Assembly: GCA_963697975.1 (NCBI GenBank) | Contig: OY969111.1 | Location: forward strand, 186,001 to 250,000 | Direction: 5' to 3' | From: QHXM01 sp963697975 | GTDB lineage: Bacteria > Acidobacteriota > Blastocatellia > Pyrinomonadales > Pyrinomonadaceae | DNA: 64,000 nt | In this document: piece after piece, positions 56,276-64,000 of the stretch | Position numbering within the stretch: the first letter of the stretch is position 1 | Layout of the letters: each line of letters starts with the position of its first letter | Made by a program: the position numbers and the translations under genes | The notes under the pieces: model-generated | Database searches by the model: none | What the model saw: only the letters and a program-made list of their open reading frames with translations | Told to the model about the DNA's origin: nothing

Positions 56276-57202
56276 ATGCCGACGGGTACGACCGAGAACA
56301 TTATTGAGCTTGTTGGTAACACTCCGCTGCTACACCTCGCGCGTTTTGCCCGACCGCCGCTCGCGGACATCTATGCCAAACTCGAATATTTCAATCCGGG
56401 TGGAAGCGTGAAAGACCGTGCTGCGCTGGGAATGATTCTCGATGCCGAAGAGCGCGGCGTTCTCAAACCCGGCTCAACCATCATCGAGCCGACCGCCGGA
56501 AACACAGGTATCGGGCTAGCCCTGATCGGGGTGGCGCGCGGCTATCGCGTTATTCTCTGCGTCCCCGAAGGCTACTCGCGCGAGAAGATGAGAATCATGG
56601 AAGCCCTCGGCGGAGAAATCGAGTACGTTACCGAAGAAGCGGGGATGAAAGGTGCAATTGATCTCGCGCGCGAGATTGCCGCCAAGACCAGTGACAGTTT
56701 CATCCCGCAGCAATTTGAGAATCCTTCCAATCCGCTTTATCACGAAGAGACGACCGGGCGTGAGATTATCGAGCAGATGGAAGGGCGTATTGACGCCATC
56801 GTCATCGGCGCAGGCACAGCCGGGACGTTTACGGGTGTCGCCCGCGCCATCAAGAAAATCAAGCCGGACGTACATTGCGTTCTCGTCGAACCGGAAGGCT
56901 CAATCCTCGGCGGCGGCCCGCCGGGCGAGCACAAGGTTGAAGGCATCGGCCAGGCGCAGTTCATTCCGAAGAATTGCGAGCTTGAACTGGCCGACGAGGT
57001 TATGATGATTTACGACGACGAGGCTTTCGCCACCGTCCGCAAACTGGCGGAGACGGAAGGCGTGCTCGGTGGAGGCTCATCGGGAGCAGCCGCCGCCGCC
57101 GCTTATCGACTAGCCGAACGCATCGGCAGCGGCAAGCGCATCGTCACACTCTTTCCCGACGGCGCAGAACGTTATATGAGCCAGGGAATATTCGATCAGT
57201 GA
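56276..57202 (+). CDS. PLP-dependent cysteine synthase / cystathionine beta-synthase-like
   Basis: A 308-residue fold-type II PLP enzyme. The Schiff-base lysine is in NPGGSVKDRAAL, TAGNTGIGLAL binds the substrate carboxylate, GAGTAGTFTGVARAI the phosphate, and GGGSSGAAAAAA near the end the cofactor. Unlike CysK, the KVEGIGQ and DEVMMIYD elements resemble CBS or CysM-type sulfhydrylases. Followed by a cystathionine synthase/lyase gene, which suggests trans-sulfuration. Last residues and stop TGA abut a GTGATAA hairpin. Confidence 0.92.
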   Translation: MPTGTTENIIELVGNTPLLHLARFARPPLADIYAKLEYFNPGGSVKDRAALGMILDAEERGVLKPGSTIIEPTAGNTGIGLALIGVARGYRVILCVPEGYSREKMRIMEALGGEIEYVTEEAGMKGAIDLAREIAAKTSDSFIPQQFENPSNPLYHEETTGREIIEQMEGRIDAIVIGAGTAGTFTGVARAIKKIKPDVHCVLVEPEGSILGGGPPGEHKVEGIGQAQFIPKNCELELADEVMMIYDDEAFATVRKLAETEGVLGGGSSGAAAAAAYRLAERIGSGKRIVTLFPDGAERYMSQGIFDQ

Positions 57203-57271
57203 TAAATGATGGGTGATAGGTAATAAGTAAAAGCCTTTCTCCTAATCACCCATCACTTATCACCTATCACT
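57197..57271. repeat. Heptamer hairpin, word GTGATAG (5' side of metB-like gene)
   Basis: Left arm 57197-57226 and right arm 57243-57271. A 50-base core (57213-57263) is almost identical to the hairpin on the other side of the next gene (58433-58482), differing by a 2-base indel. Confidence 0.93.
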
Positions 57272-57279
57272 GAATTATT

Positions 57280-58419
57280 ATGGGATTCGCAACAACAGCT
57301 ATTCATGCCGGACAGGAGGCCAACCCGACGACGGGTTCGGTCACGGTTCCGATTTATCAAACTTCGACTTACGCGCAGGAAGGACTCGGCAAGCACAAGG
57401 GCTACGAGTACGCGCGCACGCAGAACCCTACGCGGGCGGCGCTTGAGCAGAACATCGCCGCGCTCGAAGGAGCGCGTTTCGGCTACGCTTTCGCTTCCGG
57501 GATGGCTGCGATTGACGCCACGCTTCGACTCATCAAAGCGGGCGAGCATGTCATCGTCTCCGACAACACCTACGGCGGCACGTTTCGACTGTTTAGCAAA
57601 ATTCTGGCGAACTACAATATCGAGTTCGACTTTGTTGATACTTCAGAGATAACAAAGGTCGAAGCGGCGATTAAAGAGAACACGAAGATGATCTTCGTCG
57701 AAACGCCGACGAACCCCGTGATGATCCTGACAGACCTGCAAGCGGTCTCCGACCTGGCGCACGCGTCGGGTGCGCGCGTGGTCTGCGACAACACTTTTAT
57801 GTCGCCTTACCTGCAACGCCCAATAGAATTCGGTGTTGACATTGTGGTGCATTCCACGACTAAATACCTGAACGGGCATTCGGACGGAATCGGTGGCATC
57901 GCCGTTTTGAACGATGAAGAGGATGCCAACTGGCTCGGTTTCGTGCAGAATAGCGCCGGAGCCATTCTTTCGCCATTTGATTCCTGGCTCGTCCTGCGGG
58001 GAACGAAGACGCTGGCGCTGAGGATGGAGCAGCACGACCGTTCGGGCAGAGCGGTGGCCGCCTTTTTGGAAGAGCATCCGAAGGTGCAGAAGATTTATTA
58101 TCCGGGTTCGCTCTCGCATCGCCAGCACGATCTGGCGAAACGACAGCAAAATGGATTCGGCGGGATGGTGGCTTTCGATGTCGGCTCATTAGAGGCTGCG
58201 CGCACCGTGCTGGAATCTGTTAAGCTGTGCACGCTTGCAGAAAGCCTCGGCGGTGTGGAAACTCTAATCTCGCATCCGGCGACGATGACGCACGCATCCG
58301 TCCTGCCGGAAACGCGCGACCGGCTCGGCATCACCGATGGCCTCGTGCGTATCTCGGTCGGCATCGAAGATACTGAAGATATTATTACGGATTTAGACCA
58401 AGCGCTGAAAAGGATTTAG
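57280..58419 (+). CDS. Cystathionine gamma-synthase/lyase family protein
   Basis: A 379-residue fold-type I PLP enzyme. PLP lysine in HSTTKYLNGHSD, TSTYAQEGLGKHKGYEYART and SGMAAIDATLRL (cofactor phosphate) are conserved. Family includes gamma-synthases and gamma-lyases; SHPATMTHASV is shared by both. With the upstream beta-synthase-like gene it could convert homocysteine to cysteine (lyase) or O-acylhomoserine to cystathionine. It is bracketed by two near-identical heptamer hairpins; start without Shine-Dalgarno. Confidence 0.93.
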   Translation: MGFATTAIHAGQEANPTTGSVTVPIYQTSTYAQEGLGKHKGYEYARTQNPTRAALEQNIAALEGARFGYAFASGMAAIDATLRLIKAGEHVIVSDNTYGGTFRLFSKILANYNIEFDFVDTSEITKVEAAIKENTKMIFVETPTNPVMILTDLQAVSDLAHASGARVVCDNTFMSPYLQRPIEFGVDIVVHSTTKYLNGHSDGIGGIAVLNDEEDANWLGFVQNSAGAILSPFDSWLVLRGTKTLALRMEQHDRSGRAVAAFLEEHPKVQKIYYPGSLSHRQHDLAKRQQNGFGGMVAFDVGSLEAARTVLESVKLCTLAESLGGVETLISHPATMTHASVLPETRDRLGITDGLVRISVGIEDTEDIITDLDQALKRI

Positions 58420-58492
58420 TGACAGGTGATAAGTGATAGGTAATAAGTAAAAGCCTTTCTCCTATCACCCATCACTTATCACTCATCACTTT
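58420..58492. repeat. Heptamer hairpin, word GTGATAG (3' side of metB-like gene)
   Basis: Begins at the first base after the metB-like stop and ends 4 bases before the PP2C ATG. Near copy of the hairpin at 57197-57271 including its A/T-rich loop. Confidence 0.93.
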
Positions 58493-58496
58493 CTTT

Positions 58497-59432
58497 ATGA
58501 TTATAGAGCTTCACGCAAAATCCGACGTTGGTCGTGTACGGCGTGGGAATGAAGACAACTTCCTGATCCTCGATTTGACGCTGGGGAAGGCCTGGACTGG
58601 CTCTGATGGCGCGGAAATGCCTGATGGGTTGGGCCGCTTTGAGCTTGGGGAGAAGGGTGTCGTGCTGGTCGTCTCGGATGGGATGGGCGGCGCGCTCGCT
58701 GGCGACGTGGCGAGCCGCATGGCTGTCGATACCGTCCGCGATATGCTCGTCGGCAGTGAAGCGGAAGAACAAGAGGCAGACGGCGACAACGAAGAGAAAG
58801 ACCTCGTTGATTACCTGCGCCATGCCACCGTTTACGCTAATCTGGCGATTCATCACCGGAGCCAGGAAGACACGCGCTGCGCCGGGATGGGCGCGACCTT
58901 CACGGGAGCAGCCATCAAAGGCGACATGCTCGATCTGGTTCAAGTCGGCGACAGCCGCGCTTACGTGATTCGCGGTGAGCAGGTCAAACTTGCGACCAAA
59001 GACCAATCCCTCGTGCAGCAACTCGTGGATGTCGGGCAGATTAGCGAATCAGAAGCCGAAACACACATGTTTCGCAACGTCATTCTTCAGGCGCTCGGCG
59101 CGCAAAGCGAATTGACGCCCGTCACAGGAAGACTCCGCATCCGGCGCGATGACATTCTTCTGCTTTGCAGCGATGGGCTATCCGGCAAACTGCGCGCCGA
59201 AGATATACGCCGCATCATCCAGGATTCCAAAGACGATCTGGCCGCAGCCTGCACCATGCTTGTCGAAGAGGCCAACGAACGCGGCGGTGAGGACAACATC
59301 ACGGTCGTGCTGGCGCATTTTGACGGCGACGATCTTCAGGAAGCTAAATCCGAACGGATCACCATCGAGTTGCCGCCGATGGAAGAAGACGCCACGCTCG
59401 GCGATACCGAGCCGCCTACCGAACCTGCGTAA
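58497..59432 (+). CDS. PP2C-family Ser/Thr protein phosphatase
   Basis: A 311-residue metal-dependent phosphatase (PPM). Metal aspartates lie in RRGNEDNF, VSDGMGG, LLCSDGLSG and GGEDNITVV. RSR-type DSRAYVIRGEQ and the QLVDVGQIS element are typical. It can reverse Hanks-type phosphorylation, including that by the zinc-ribbon kinase in this window, though the genes are 8 kb apart. No Shine-Dalgarno before the ATG. Confidence 0.94.
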   Translation: MIIELHAKSDVGRVRRGNEDNFLILDLTLGKAWTGSDGAEMPDGLGRFELGEKGVVLVVSDGMGGALAGDVASRMAVDTVRDMLVGSEAEEQEADGDNEEKDLVDYLRHATVYANLAIHHRSQEDTRCAGMGATFTGAAIKGDMLDLVQVGDSRAYVIRGEQVKLATKDQSLVQQLVDVGQISESEAETHMFRNVILQALGAQSELTPVTGRLRIRRDDILLLCSDGLSGKLRAEDIRRIIQDSKDDLAAACTMLVEEANERGGEDNITVVLAHFDGDDLQEAKSERITIELPPMEEDATLGDTEPPTEPA

Positions 59433-59799
59433 CGCCTGTCGGAAATCTCCAGAGAAACCATTGACAATCCTGTCTCGCCGCTATTAACATCCGGCGCGTC
59501 CAAAAATTTGTACGCTATGCCCGAAAAAGTCACGTTGGCTTTTCTATAGCACTCGACAAGGGAGCGCACCTCAGCCGCCCCGTCCATCTTGGCAAATAAT
59601 TATTAACCGGGCGTCTGTTCTCAAGTTAACCATCAGCCGACCGGATTACGCGTTATAGATAGAGGCTGCTCAATTCCAAAGGCTTTTATCATTTTCGACG
59701 GGTTGCTTCTGAAAAACCCATAACCCCCCGGAGCGCGACACGTGAAGACGAGCAGTGTGAAGTTGCGCGCGGACAGATGATGAGGAGAAATTGATCACA
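59433..59799 (+). other. Intergenic region with candidate promoter
   Basis: About 370 bases without a gene. TTGACA (59461-59466) with TTAACA (59484-59489) 17 bases downstream could be a promoter for the following exported protein, although the leader would then be 300 bases. Rest is unremarkable. Confidence 0.4.
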
Positions 59800-60600
59800 A
59801 TGCTTCGACATTCAACGAAAAGAAAACTGATCGTTCTGGCGGCTTGCTGCCTGGCAGTAGCGATGCTGGCGCTTCCCGTTACCACCCAAACCACCAAGGC
59901 CGACGATCTGTCAGGCCGTGAACTGCTCAGCGTCACGCGCGTCGCGCACGGCGGCGGCGAATATGCCGGGCTGCAATACGTGACAGCACGCTCTCAAGGT
60001 TTCGTCAACGCCGCCGCTTTCGCTTCTACGGGTGCGACCGCTCTGACCGGCGCAGTCGAGGTCAAGGTCGGTCTCGCCGATTATCAGGATCGTGATATGC
60101 GGCGACGACTCGACATCAGCCCGATGGGCGCGATGGCGGCGCTCGGCGGAGGGCCGACATTTCTGGTCTACACAGGAACACAGGGCGGTGGGATGCTGCT
60201 CGGTAACGAGATTCGCGTCAGCGAGATTGCGGCCTCGCGCCAGTGGGCGATGATGGGCTTTGCCACTCTCAATCGCGCCATCGAAGGCCAACTCATCACG
60301 AATCGTCAACCCGACCAGGGCAACGACTATGTTGTCGAAGTCAGGTTCACCGCCGATGACAACGTTCGTTACTGGATCAATAAGAGCACCTTCCTGATTG
60401 ACAAGGTCGTCACGCGCTACCGGAGTCAGGTGATGATCGAGGAAGACCGCTCAGATTACCGCAGGGTGAGTTGCATGATGCTTCCCTTCCGCATCGTCAC
60501 CAAATTGCGCGGGCAGCGTCTCGCCGACCTGAACATCGACAGCTATGACCTGCAAACGGTTGTGCCTAACGCACGCTTCACGATGACGGCAATGCCGTAA
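59800..60600 (+). CDS. Exported protein of unknown function (LolA/LppX-like fold possible)
   Basis: A 266-residue secreted protein: signal peptide (RKLIVLAACCLAVAMLALPV), then a beta-rich domain with an outer-membrane lipoprotein-sorting style pattern (WINKSTFLIDKVVTRYRSQ and FRIVTKLRGQRLADLNID). Repeats of such domains occur in periplasmic lipid or sigma-E regulators. No catalytic motif. GAGGAG stands upstream; an in-frame TTG at 59791 is also possible. Confidence 0.7.
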   Translation: MLRHSTKRKLIVLAACCLAVAMLALPVTTQTTKADDLSGRELLSVTRVAHGGGEYAGLQYVTARSQGFVNAAAFASTGATALTGAVEVKVGLADYQDRDMRRRLDISPMGAMAALGGGPTFLVYTGTQGGGMLLGNEIRVSEIAASRQWAMMGFATLNRAIEGQLITNRQPDQGNDYVVEVRFTADDNVRYWINKSTFLIDKVVTRYRSQVMIEEDRSDYRRVSCMMLPFRIVTKLRGQRLADLNIDSYDLQTVVPNARFTMTAMP

Positions 60601-60610
60601 GGAAGAAGTT

Positions 60611-60688
60611 AGTCCAAAGTCTAAAGTCCAATGTCCAAAGTCAGGAACACTTCTTTGACTTTGGACATTGGACTTTGGGCTTTGGACT
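60611..60688. repeat. Heptamer hairpin, word GTCCAAA
   Basis: Left arm 60611-60642 and right arm 60657-60688 are complementary over 32 bases with 2 mismatches; four units of GTCCAAA/GTCTAAA/GTCCAAT. Loop only 14 bases. Begins 10 bases after one gene's stop and ends 4 bases from the convergent nfeD stop. Confidence 0.93.
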
Positions 60689-60692
60689 TGTT

Positions 60693-61193
60693 TTACTTTC
60701 GCCCTTCTCCGATTTGTCGCCAATCAGGGCCGCCCTGCCCGACGCGCCGGACGTAAAGGCTGGACCCCTGCACGCGTTCGACTGTGACGCGCTCTCCGGC
60801 TTCGAGCGGTTCTTCGCCTTCAGCCGGGTACGCCGTCCACGTCGAGCCGAAAACTTTGACAGCCCCTTCATTGAGCGCGCCCTCGCTTGAGGAGACGACC
60901 GTGCCGACTTTTCCGGGCAGCGCATCAACGCCGCTCTTCAAATCGCTGCCGTCCCGCTCGCGTGAAAAGTAGTTGACAAAGATTGTGCGCGAGGCGGCAG
61001 TGAGCGCAACGGAAACGAGCGCGAAGATAAGAAATTGCAGGGAGAGGCTCGTGATGCCGACAAGTCCGGCGAACGCGGCGGCCAACGCACCGACGCCGAA
61101 CCACAGCAGGACAAAACCGGGCGTGAAAATCTCCGCGACGATCAGAATCACGCCCAGCACCGTCCACAAAATCCATGTCCACGAAGCATCCAT
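60693..61193 (-). CDS. NfeD-like membrane protein
   Basis: A 166-residue protein with three to four N-terminal helices (WTVLGVILIVAEIFTPGFVLL etc.) and a C-terminal OB-fold domain (KSGVDALPGKVGTVVS, GERVTVERVQGSSLYVR). NfeD proteins pair with stomatins/flotillins at the membrane; no stomatin gene is adjacent. Start without Shine-Dalgarno, near the GGATTTC hairpin. Confidence 0.9.
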   Translation of the reverse strand: MDASWTWILWTVLGVILIVAEIFTPGFVLLWFGVGALAAAFAGLVGITSLSLQFLIFALVSVALTAASRTIFVNYFSRERDGSDLKSGVDALPGKVGTVVSSSEGALNEGAVKVFGSTWTAYPAEGEEPLEAGERVTVERVQGSSLYVRRVGQGGPDWRQIGEGRK

Positions 61194-61202
61194 CAGATGA
61201 TC

Positions 61203-61281
61203 GCGGATTTTGGATTTCGGATTGCGGATTTAAGAAAGGCTCAACTGTCTTTCAATCCGCAATCCGAAATCCGCATTCCGC
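61203..61281. repeat. Heptamer hairpin, word GGATTTC
   Basis: Left arm 61203-61230 (GGATTTT GGATTTC GGATTGC GGATT) and right arm 61253-61281. Separates the proline dehydrogenase and nfeD-like genes, both on the minus strand. Confidence 0.88.
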
Positions 61282-61290
61282 AATTCCCTT

Positions 61291-62211
61291 CTATCCCTTA
61301 AACATATTTTTCATGACGAACCAGATATTTGCCGGGCGTTCTGCCAGTCGCCGCATGAAATAAGGATACCAGTGCTTTCCATAGGGCACATAGACGCGCA
61401 TGTTGTAGCCATCTTTCGCCAGTTTCACCTGAAGATCGCGGCGGACGCCGTAGAGCATCTGAAATTCAAACGCCTCTTTGCCAATGCCCTCACGCTCGGC
61501 ATACTCGACGGTGGCCTCAATCATCTTCGGATCGTGCGTGGCGATACCATGATAGACGCCCGACGAAAGCAGAGTCTTCATCACGCGCACGTAGTTTTCG
61601 TCCGTGTCTTTCTTGTCGGGAAATGCGACTTCGGGCGGCTCGTTGTAAGCACCTTTGCAGATGCGTATGCGCGCGGGGATTTTCAGGATGTCCTGCACAT
61701 CATCGTAGGTTCGACGCAGGTACGATTGCAACACGATGCCGACATCGTTTAAGCCAAACTCCGCACGCAAGCGCTTGAAAATATCTATCGTCACCTGCGT
61801 GACGTGCGAGGCTTCCATGTCCACGCGGACGAAGTTGCCGCGTCGCGCTGCGTCTTCGACTATGCGGCGCGCGTTTTTGTAAGCAAGCTCAGGATCAATT
61901 TCGAGGCCGAACTGCGTCAGCTTGATGGAAACGTTCGAGCGGATGCCGGTATCGTCAATGCGAGAGAGAATCTGTAAATACTCGCGCACCTCTTCTTCGG
62001 TTTCTGTGGCTGAGGCGACGGATTCGTTGAGGTGATCGAAGGAGGCCGTGCATCCTTTGGCGTTAATCTCGCGGATGGCGGCGATGGCTTCTTCAATGTC
62101 TTCGCCCGCGACAAAGCGGTGCGTCATCTTCTTGAAGAAGCTAAAGCGCGTTGCAAAATCCTTCAATCCCTCGTGGCGGGACAAATAGAGCAGCGCGTTT
62201 CTCGTAACCAT
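61291..62211 (-). CDS. Proline dehydrogenase
   Basis: A 306-residue FAD-dependent TIM barrel (PutA N-terminal type, stand-alone) that oxidises proline to pyrroline-5-carboxylate. Conserved elements: VSIKLTQFGLEID, FVRVDMEASHVTQVT, GIVLQSYLRRTYDD, RIRICKGAYNEP, and C-terminal FEFQMLYGVRRDLQ with VYVPYGKHWYPYFMRRLAERPAN (split). Start at 62211 by homology; longer in-frame start is hairpin sequence. No Shine-Dalgarno. The P5C dehydrogenase is not adjacent. Confidence 0.95.
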   Translation of the reverse strand: MVTRNALLYLSRHEGLKDFATRFSFFKKMTHRFVAGEDIEEAIAAIREINAKGCTASFDHLNESVASATETEEEVREYLQILSRIDDTGIRSNVSIKLTQFGLEIDPELAYKNARRIVEDAARRGNFVRVDMEASHVTQVTIDIFKRLRAEFGLNDVGIVLQSYLRRTYDDVQDILKIPARIRICKGAYNEPPEVAFPDKKDTDENYVRVMKTLLSSGVYHGIATHDPKMIEATVEYAEREGIGKEAFEFQMLYGVRRDLQVKLAKDGYNMRVYVPYGKHWYPYFMRRLAERPANIWFVMKNMFKG

Positions 62212-62215
62212 AAAA

Positions 62216-62291
62216 GAAGTGATGAGTGATGAGTGATGAGTGATGAGTAAAAACCAGAGAACGTCACAACTCACTGCTTATCATCTATCGC
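62216..62291. repeat. Heptamer array, word GTGATGA
   Basis: Left arm 62219-62247, four copies of GTGATGA; right side 62262-62291 is only partly complementary (CTCACTGCTTATCATC), the most degraded of the family. Confidence 0.8.
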
Positions 62292-62366
62292 TTTACCTTT
62301 CGCCGATGATTTAAGTTGGAATGAGTCGTCAGCATAAGTGATGCCGGAGCTTACGCGCAAGCGCCG

Positions 62367-62945
62367 TCATTCGTTGACGGTGTTCAGCCCGATCTCTTTT
62401 TGAACGGGACGCAGAGCGTCAATCACGAAGCGGATGTGTTCGTCGAGTTCGACGGCCAGTTCCTCGACACCCTGCCGGATGTCGTCGCGGTTGACTGTTC
62501 GCGCGAAGGCTTTGTCTTTCAGCTTCTTTTTCACAGAAGAAACTTCCAGATCGTCAAGGCTGCGCGACGGGCGCACGAGCGCACAGGCGACTAAAAACCC
62601 GCACAACTCGTCAGTCGCAAAGAGCGCACGCGCCATCACGGTGTCGCGCGGAACACCCGTGTAAGTCGCATGACCCATAATCGCGCGGATGATGCGGTCA
62701 GGATAACCGCGCCCGCACATGATGTTTGCGCCCTTGAATGGATGCTCATCGGCGCTCGGAAACATCTCATAATCGAAATCGTGCATCAGTCCCACGATTC
62801 CCCACTCGTCCACGTCCACCTCAGCCCCGCCATAACGCACGGCGCACGCGCGCATCGCAGCCTCGACCGCCAGCGCATGTTTACGCAGGCTGTCACCCTT
62901 CGTGTACTCGCACAGCAAATCCCAGGCTTCTTTTCTGTCAGGCAT
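62367..62945 (-). CDS. HD-domain metal-dependent phosphohydrolase
   Basis: A 192-residue HD-superfamily protein. Metal ligands: HALAVEAAMR histidine, MHDFDYE (HD), and the later MGHATYT histidine and ATDELCG aspartate. Members hydrolyse nucleotides or cyclic dinucleotides; this short type (predicted hydrolase) has no assigned substrate. No Shine-Dalgarno; starts 7 bases from the hairpin arm. Confidence 0.88.
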   Translation of the reverse strand: MPDRKEAWDLLCEYTKGDSLRKHALAVEAAMRACAVRYGGAEVDVDEWGIVGLMHDFDYEMFPSADEHPFKGANIMCGRGYPDRIIRAIMGHATYTGVPRDTVMARALFATDELCGFLVACALVRPSRSLDDLEVSSVKKKLKDKAFARTVNRDDIRQGVEELAVELDEHIRFVIDALRPVQKEIGLNTVNE

Positions 62946-62951
62946 AATTCA

Positions 62952-63022
62952 AGTGATGGGTGATAAGTGATGGGTGATGGGAAGAGCTTTTTCTTATTAT
63001 CTATCACCCATCACTTATCACT
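62952..63022. repeat. Heptamer hairpin, word GTGATGG
   Basis: Left arm 62952-62981 and right arm 62994-63022 complementary with few mismatches, loop about 12 bases. The acyl-CoA dehydrogenase stop TGA (63018-63020) is part of its last unit. Confidence 0.9.
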
Positions 63023-64000
63023 GCTTTAGAATTTCTCTTGAAATAACTATTCGTTGAATCTCGCTTGTGCCTTCGTAAATAGTGGTGACGCGGGCGTCGC
63101 GGTACATGCGCTCGACGGCGTAATCGCGCGAGTAGCCGTTGCCGCCGTGAATCTGCACGGCGTCGGCGCAGACACGATTGGCAGTTTCCGAGGCGTAGAG
63201 TTTCGCCATCGCAGCATAGAAGCCAGCCTGTTTATGTCCGGCGTCCTTCATTGCGGCGGCGCGCAGCGTGAGCAGGCGCGAGGCATCGGTTTCCGTCGCC
63301 ATGTTGGCGAGCTTGAATTGAATCGCCTGAAACTCGGCAATCGGCTGACCAAACGCCTGTCGCTCCTTCGCATATTTCGTCGCTTCATCCAGCGCGCCCT
63401 GAGCGATTCCGGTTGAGAGTGCGCCGATGCCGATGCGCCCGTTGTCGAGACTATTGAAGGCCACACGTTTCCCGTTGCCTTCGCCGCCCAGAACGTTTTC
63501 GGCGGGCACGCGCACATCCGCAAAACTCATCTCGGCAGTCTGCGAAGCTCGCTGTCCCATCTTGTGCTCAATGGACGAAACGGTCAGACCGGGCGTGTCG
63601 CCCTCGACGATGAAGGCAGTCACCTTGCTCTTATCCTCTTCCCGTCCCGTGACGGCCATCACGATATAGGTCTGCGCTTCACCGCCGCTTGTCACCCAGG
63701 ACTTTGTGCCATTGATGACGTAAGAATCGCCATCACGGACGGCGCGCGTTCTCAAGTTGGTCGCGTCCGAACCGGCCTGCGGCTCTGAGAGACAGAACGC
63801 TCCCAAAGTTTCGCCGCGCGCCAGTGGCACAAGATACTTGTGCTTCTGTTCATCGGTTCCGAAGCTCAAAATCGGATAACAGCAGACGGAGTTTGTGACA
63901 CCGACGATGACGCAGACGGAAGCGTCTGCGCGGGCGATCTCTTCGAGTGCGACAGCATATGCGACCGCATCGAAGCCTGCGCCGCCCCACTCTTCAGGGA
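63018..64000 (-). CDS. Acyl-CoA dehydrogenase (5' end beyond window)
   Basis: FAD enzyme of beta-oxidation, oxidising short/medium acyl-CoA and passing electrons to ETF. Visible part (327 codons) begins PEEWGGAGFDAVAYAVALEE and includes LSEPQAGSDATNLRT (acyl-CoA contact), WVTSGGEAQTYIVMA, and C-terminal DARVTTIYEGTSEIQRIVIS with catalytic Glu in YEGT. The N-terminus is missing. Its stop lies within a heptamer unit. Confidence 0.95.
   Translation of the reverse strand, partial: PEEWGGAGFDAVAYAVALEEIARADASVCVIVGVTNSVCCYPILSFGTDEQKHKYLVPLARGETLGAFCLSEPQAGSDATNLRTRAVRDGDSYVINGTKSWVTSGGEAQTYIVMAVTGREEDKSKVTAFIVEGDTPGLTVSSIEHKMGQRASQTAEMSFADVRVPAENVLGGEGNGKRVAFNSLDNGRIGIGALSTGIAQGALDEATKYAKERQAFGQPIAEFQAIQFKLANMATETDASRLLTLRAAAMKDAGHKQAGFYAAMAKLYASETANRVCADAVQIHGGNGYSRDYAVERMYRDARVTTIYEGTSEIQRIVISREILKQ

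Overview
The window looks like chromosomal DNA of a free-living, GC-rich (roughly 55-60 %) Gram-negative bacterium. KDO synthesis genes (kdsA, kdsB, kdsC), a TolC-type outer-membrane protein, a type IV pilus secretin and lipoproteins show an outer membrane. The zinc-ribbon Ser/Thr kinase, the many TPR and Pro/Ala-rich exported proteins and the overall gene repertoire fit Acidobacteriota (Blastocatellia-like). That assignment is inference; no rRNA gene is present to settle it.

Layout. 1-3.2 kb (+): end of an ABC exporter, a histone-deacetylase-family hydrolase and the transglycosylase MtgA. 3.2-10.6 kb (-): a pilMNOPQ operon with a c-di-GMP-I type riboswitch and a sigma70 promoter in its leader, then a roadblock protein and an HExxH membrane protein. 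10.7-20 kb: ABM monooxygenase, acyltransferase, two large unknowns, rdgB, HU, NUDIX, an AI-2E-type permease, and tRNAs Pro, Arg and His. 20-25 kb: DUF2585, phospholipase D, zinc-ribbon protein, AlkA-like glycosylase, endonuclease III. 25.3-29 kb (-): gapA-pgk-tpiA-secG and tRNA-Leu. 29.3-36.3 kb: TolC, glycosyltransferase, D-Ala-D-Ala carboxypeptidase, prepilin peptidase (processing pilins for the pil system), NtrB-like kinase. 36.4-42 kb: a WD40-nucleotide cyclase fusion, FAD monooxygenase, phosphoesterase, UbiD. 42-54 kb (-): small exported proteins, a tRNA-Gly overlapped by a homing-type nuclease frame, a response regulator, and a CMP-KDO cluster (kdsC, kdsA, pyrG, kdsB) interleaved with a Ser/Thr kinase and a peptidase-like protein that has lost its catalytic motif. 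54-64 kb: TPR lipoprotein, O-acetylserine sulfhydrylase-like and cystathionine synthase/lyase pair, PP2C phosphatase, NfeD, proline dehydrogenase, HD hydrolase, acyl-CoA dehydrogenase (cut by the window end).

The most unusual feature is not a gene. About eighteen intergenic gaps are filled by hairpins whose two arms are tandem arrays of a short word, usually 7 bp and sometimes 9 bp. The word differs from hairpin to hairpin (GTGATAG, CAGTGGT, GTCTGGA, GGGATGA, CGTAAAT, GTCCAAA, GGATTTC, TTAATCCTG), but the architecture is the same. The arms begin inside or directly after the upstream stop codon and end within a few bases of the next start codon. Genes starting next to an arm show no Shine-Dalgarno sequence, while most other genes in the window have a good one. 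No insertion sequence, CRISPR array or prophage was seen.
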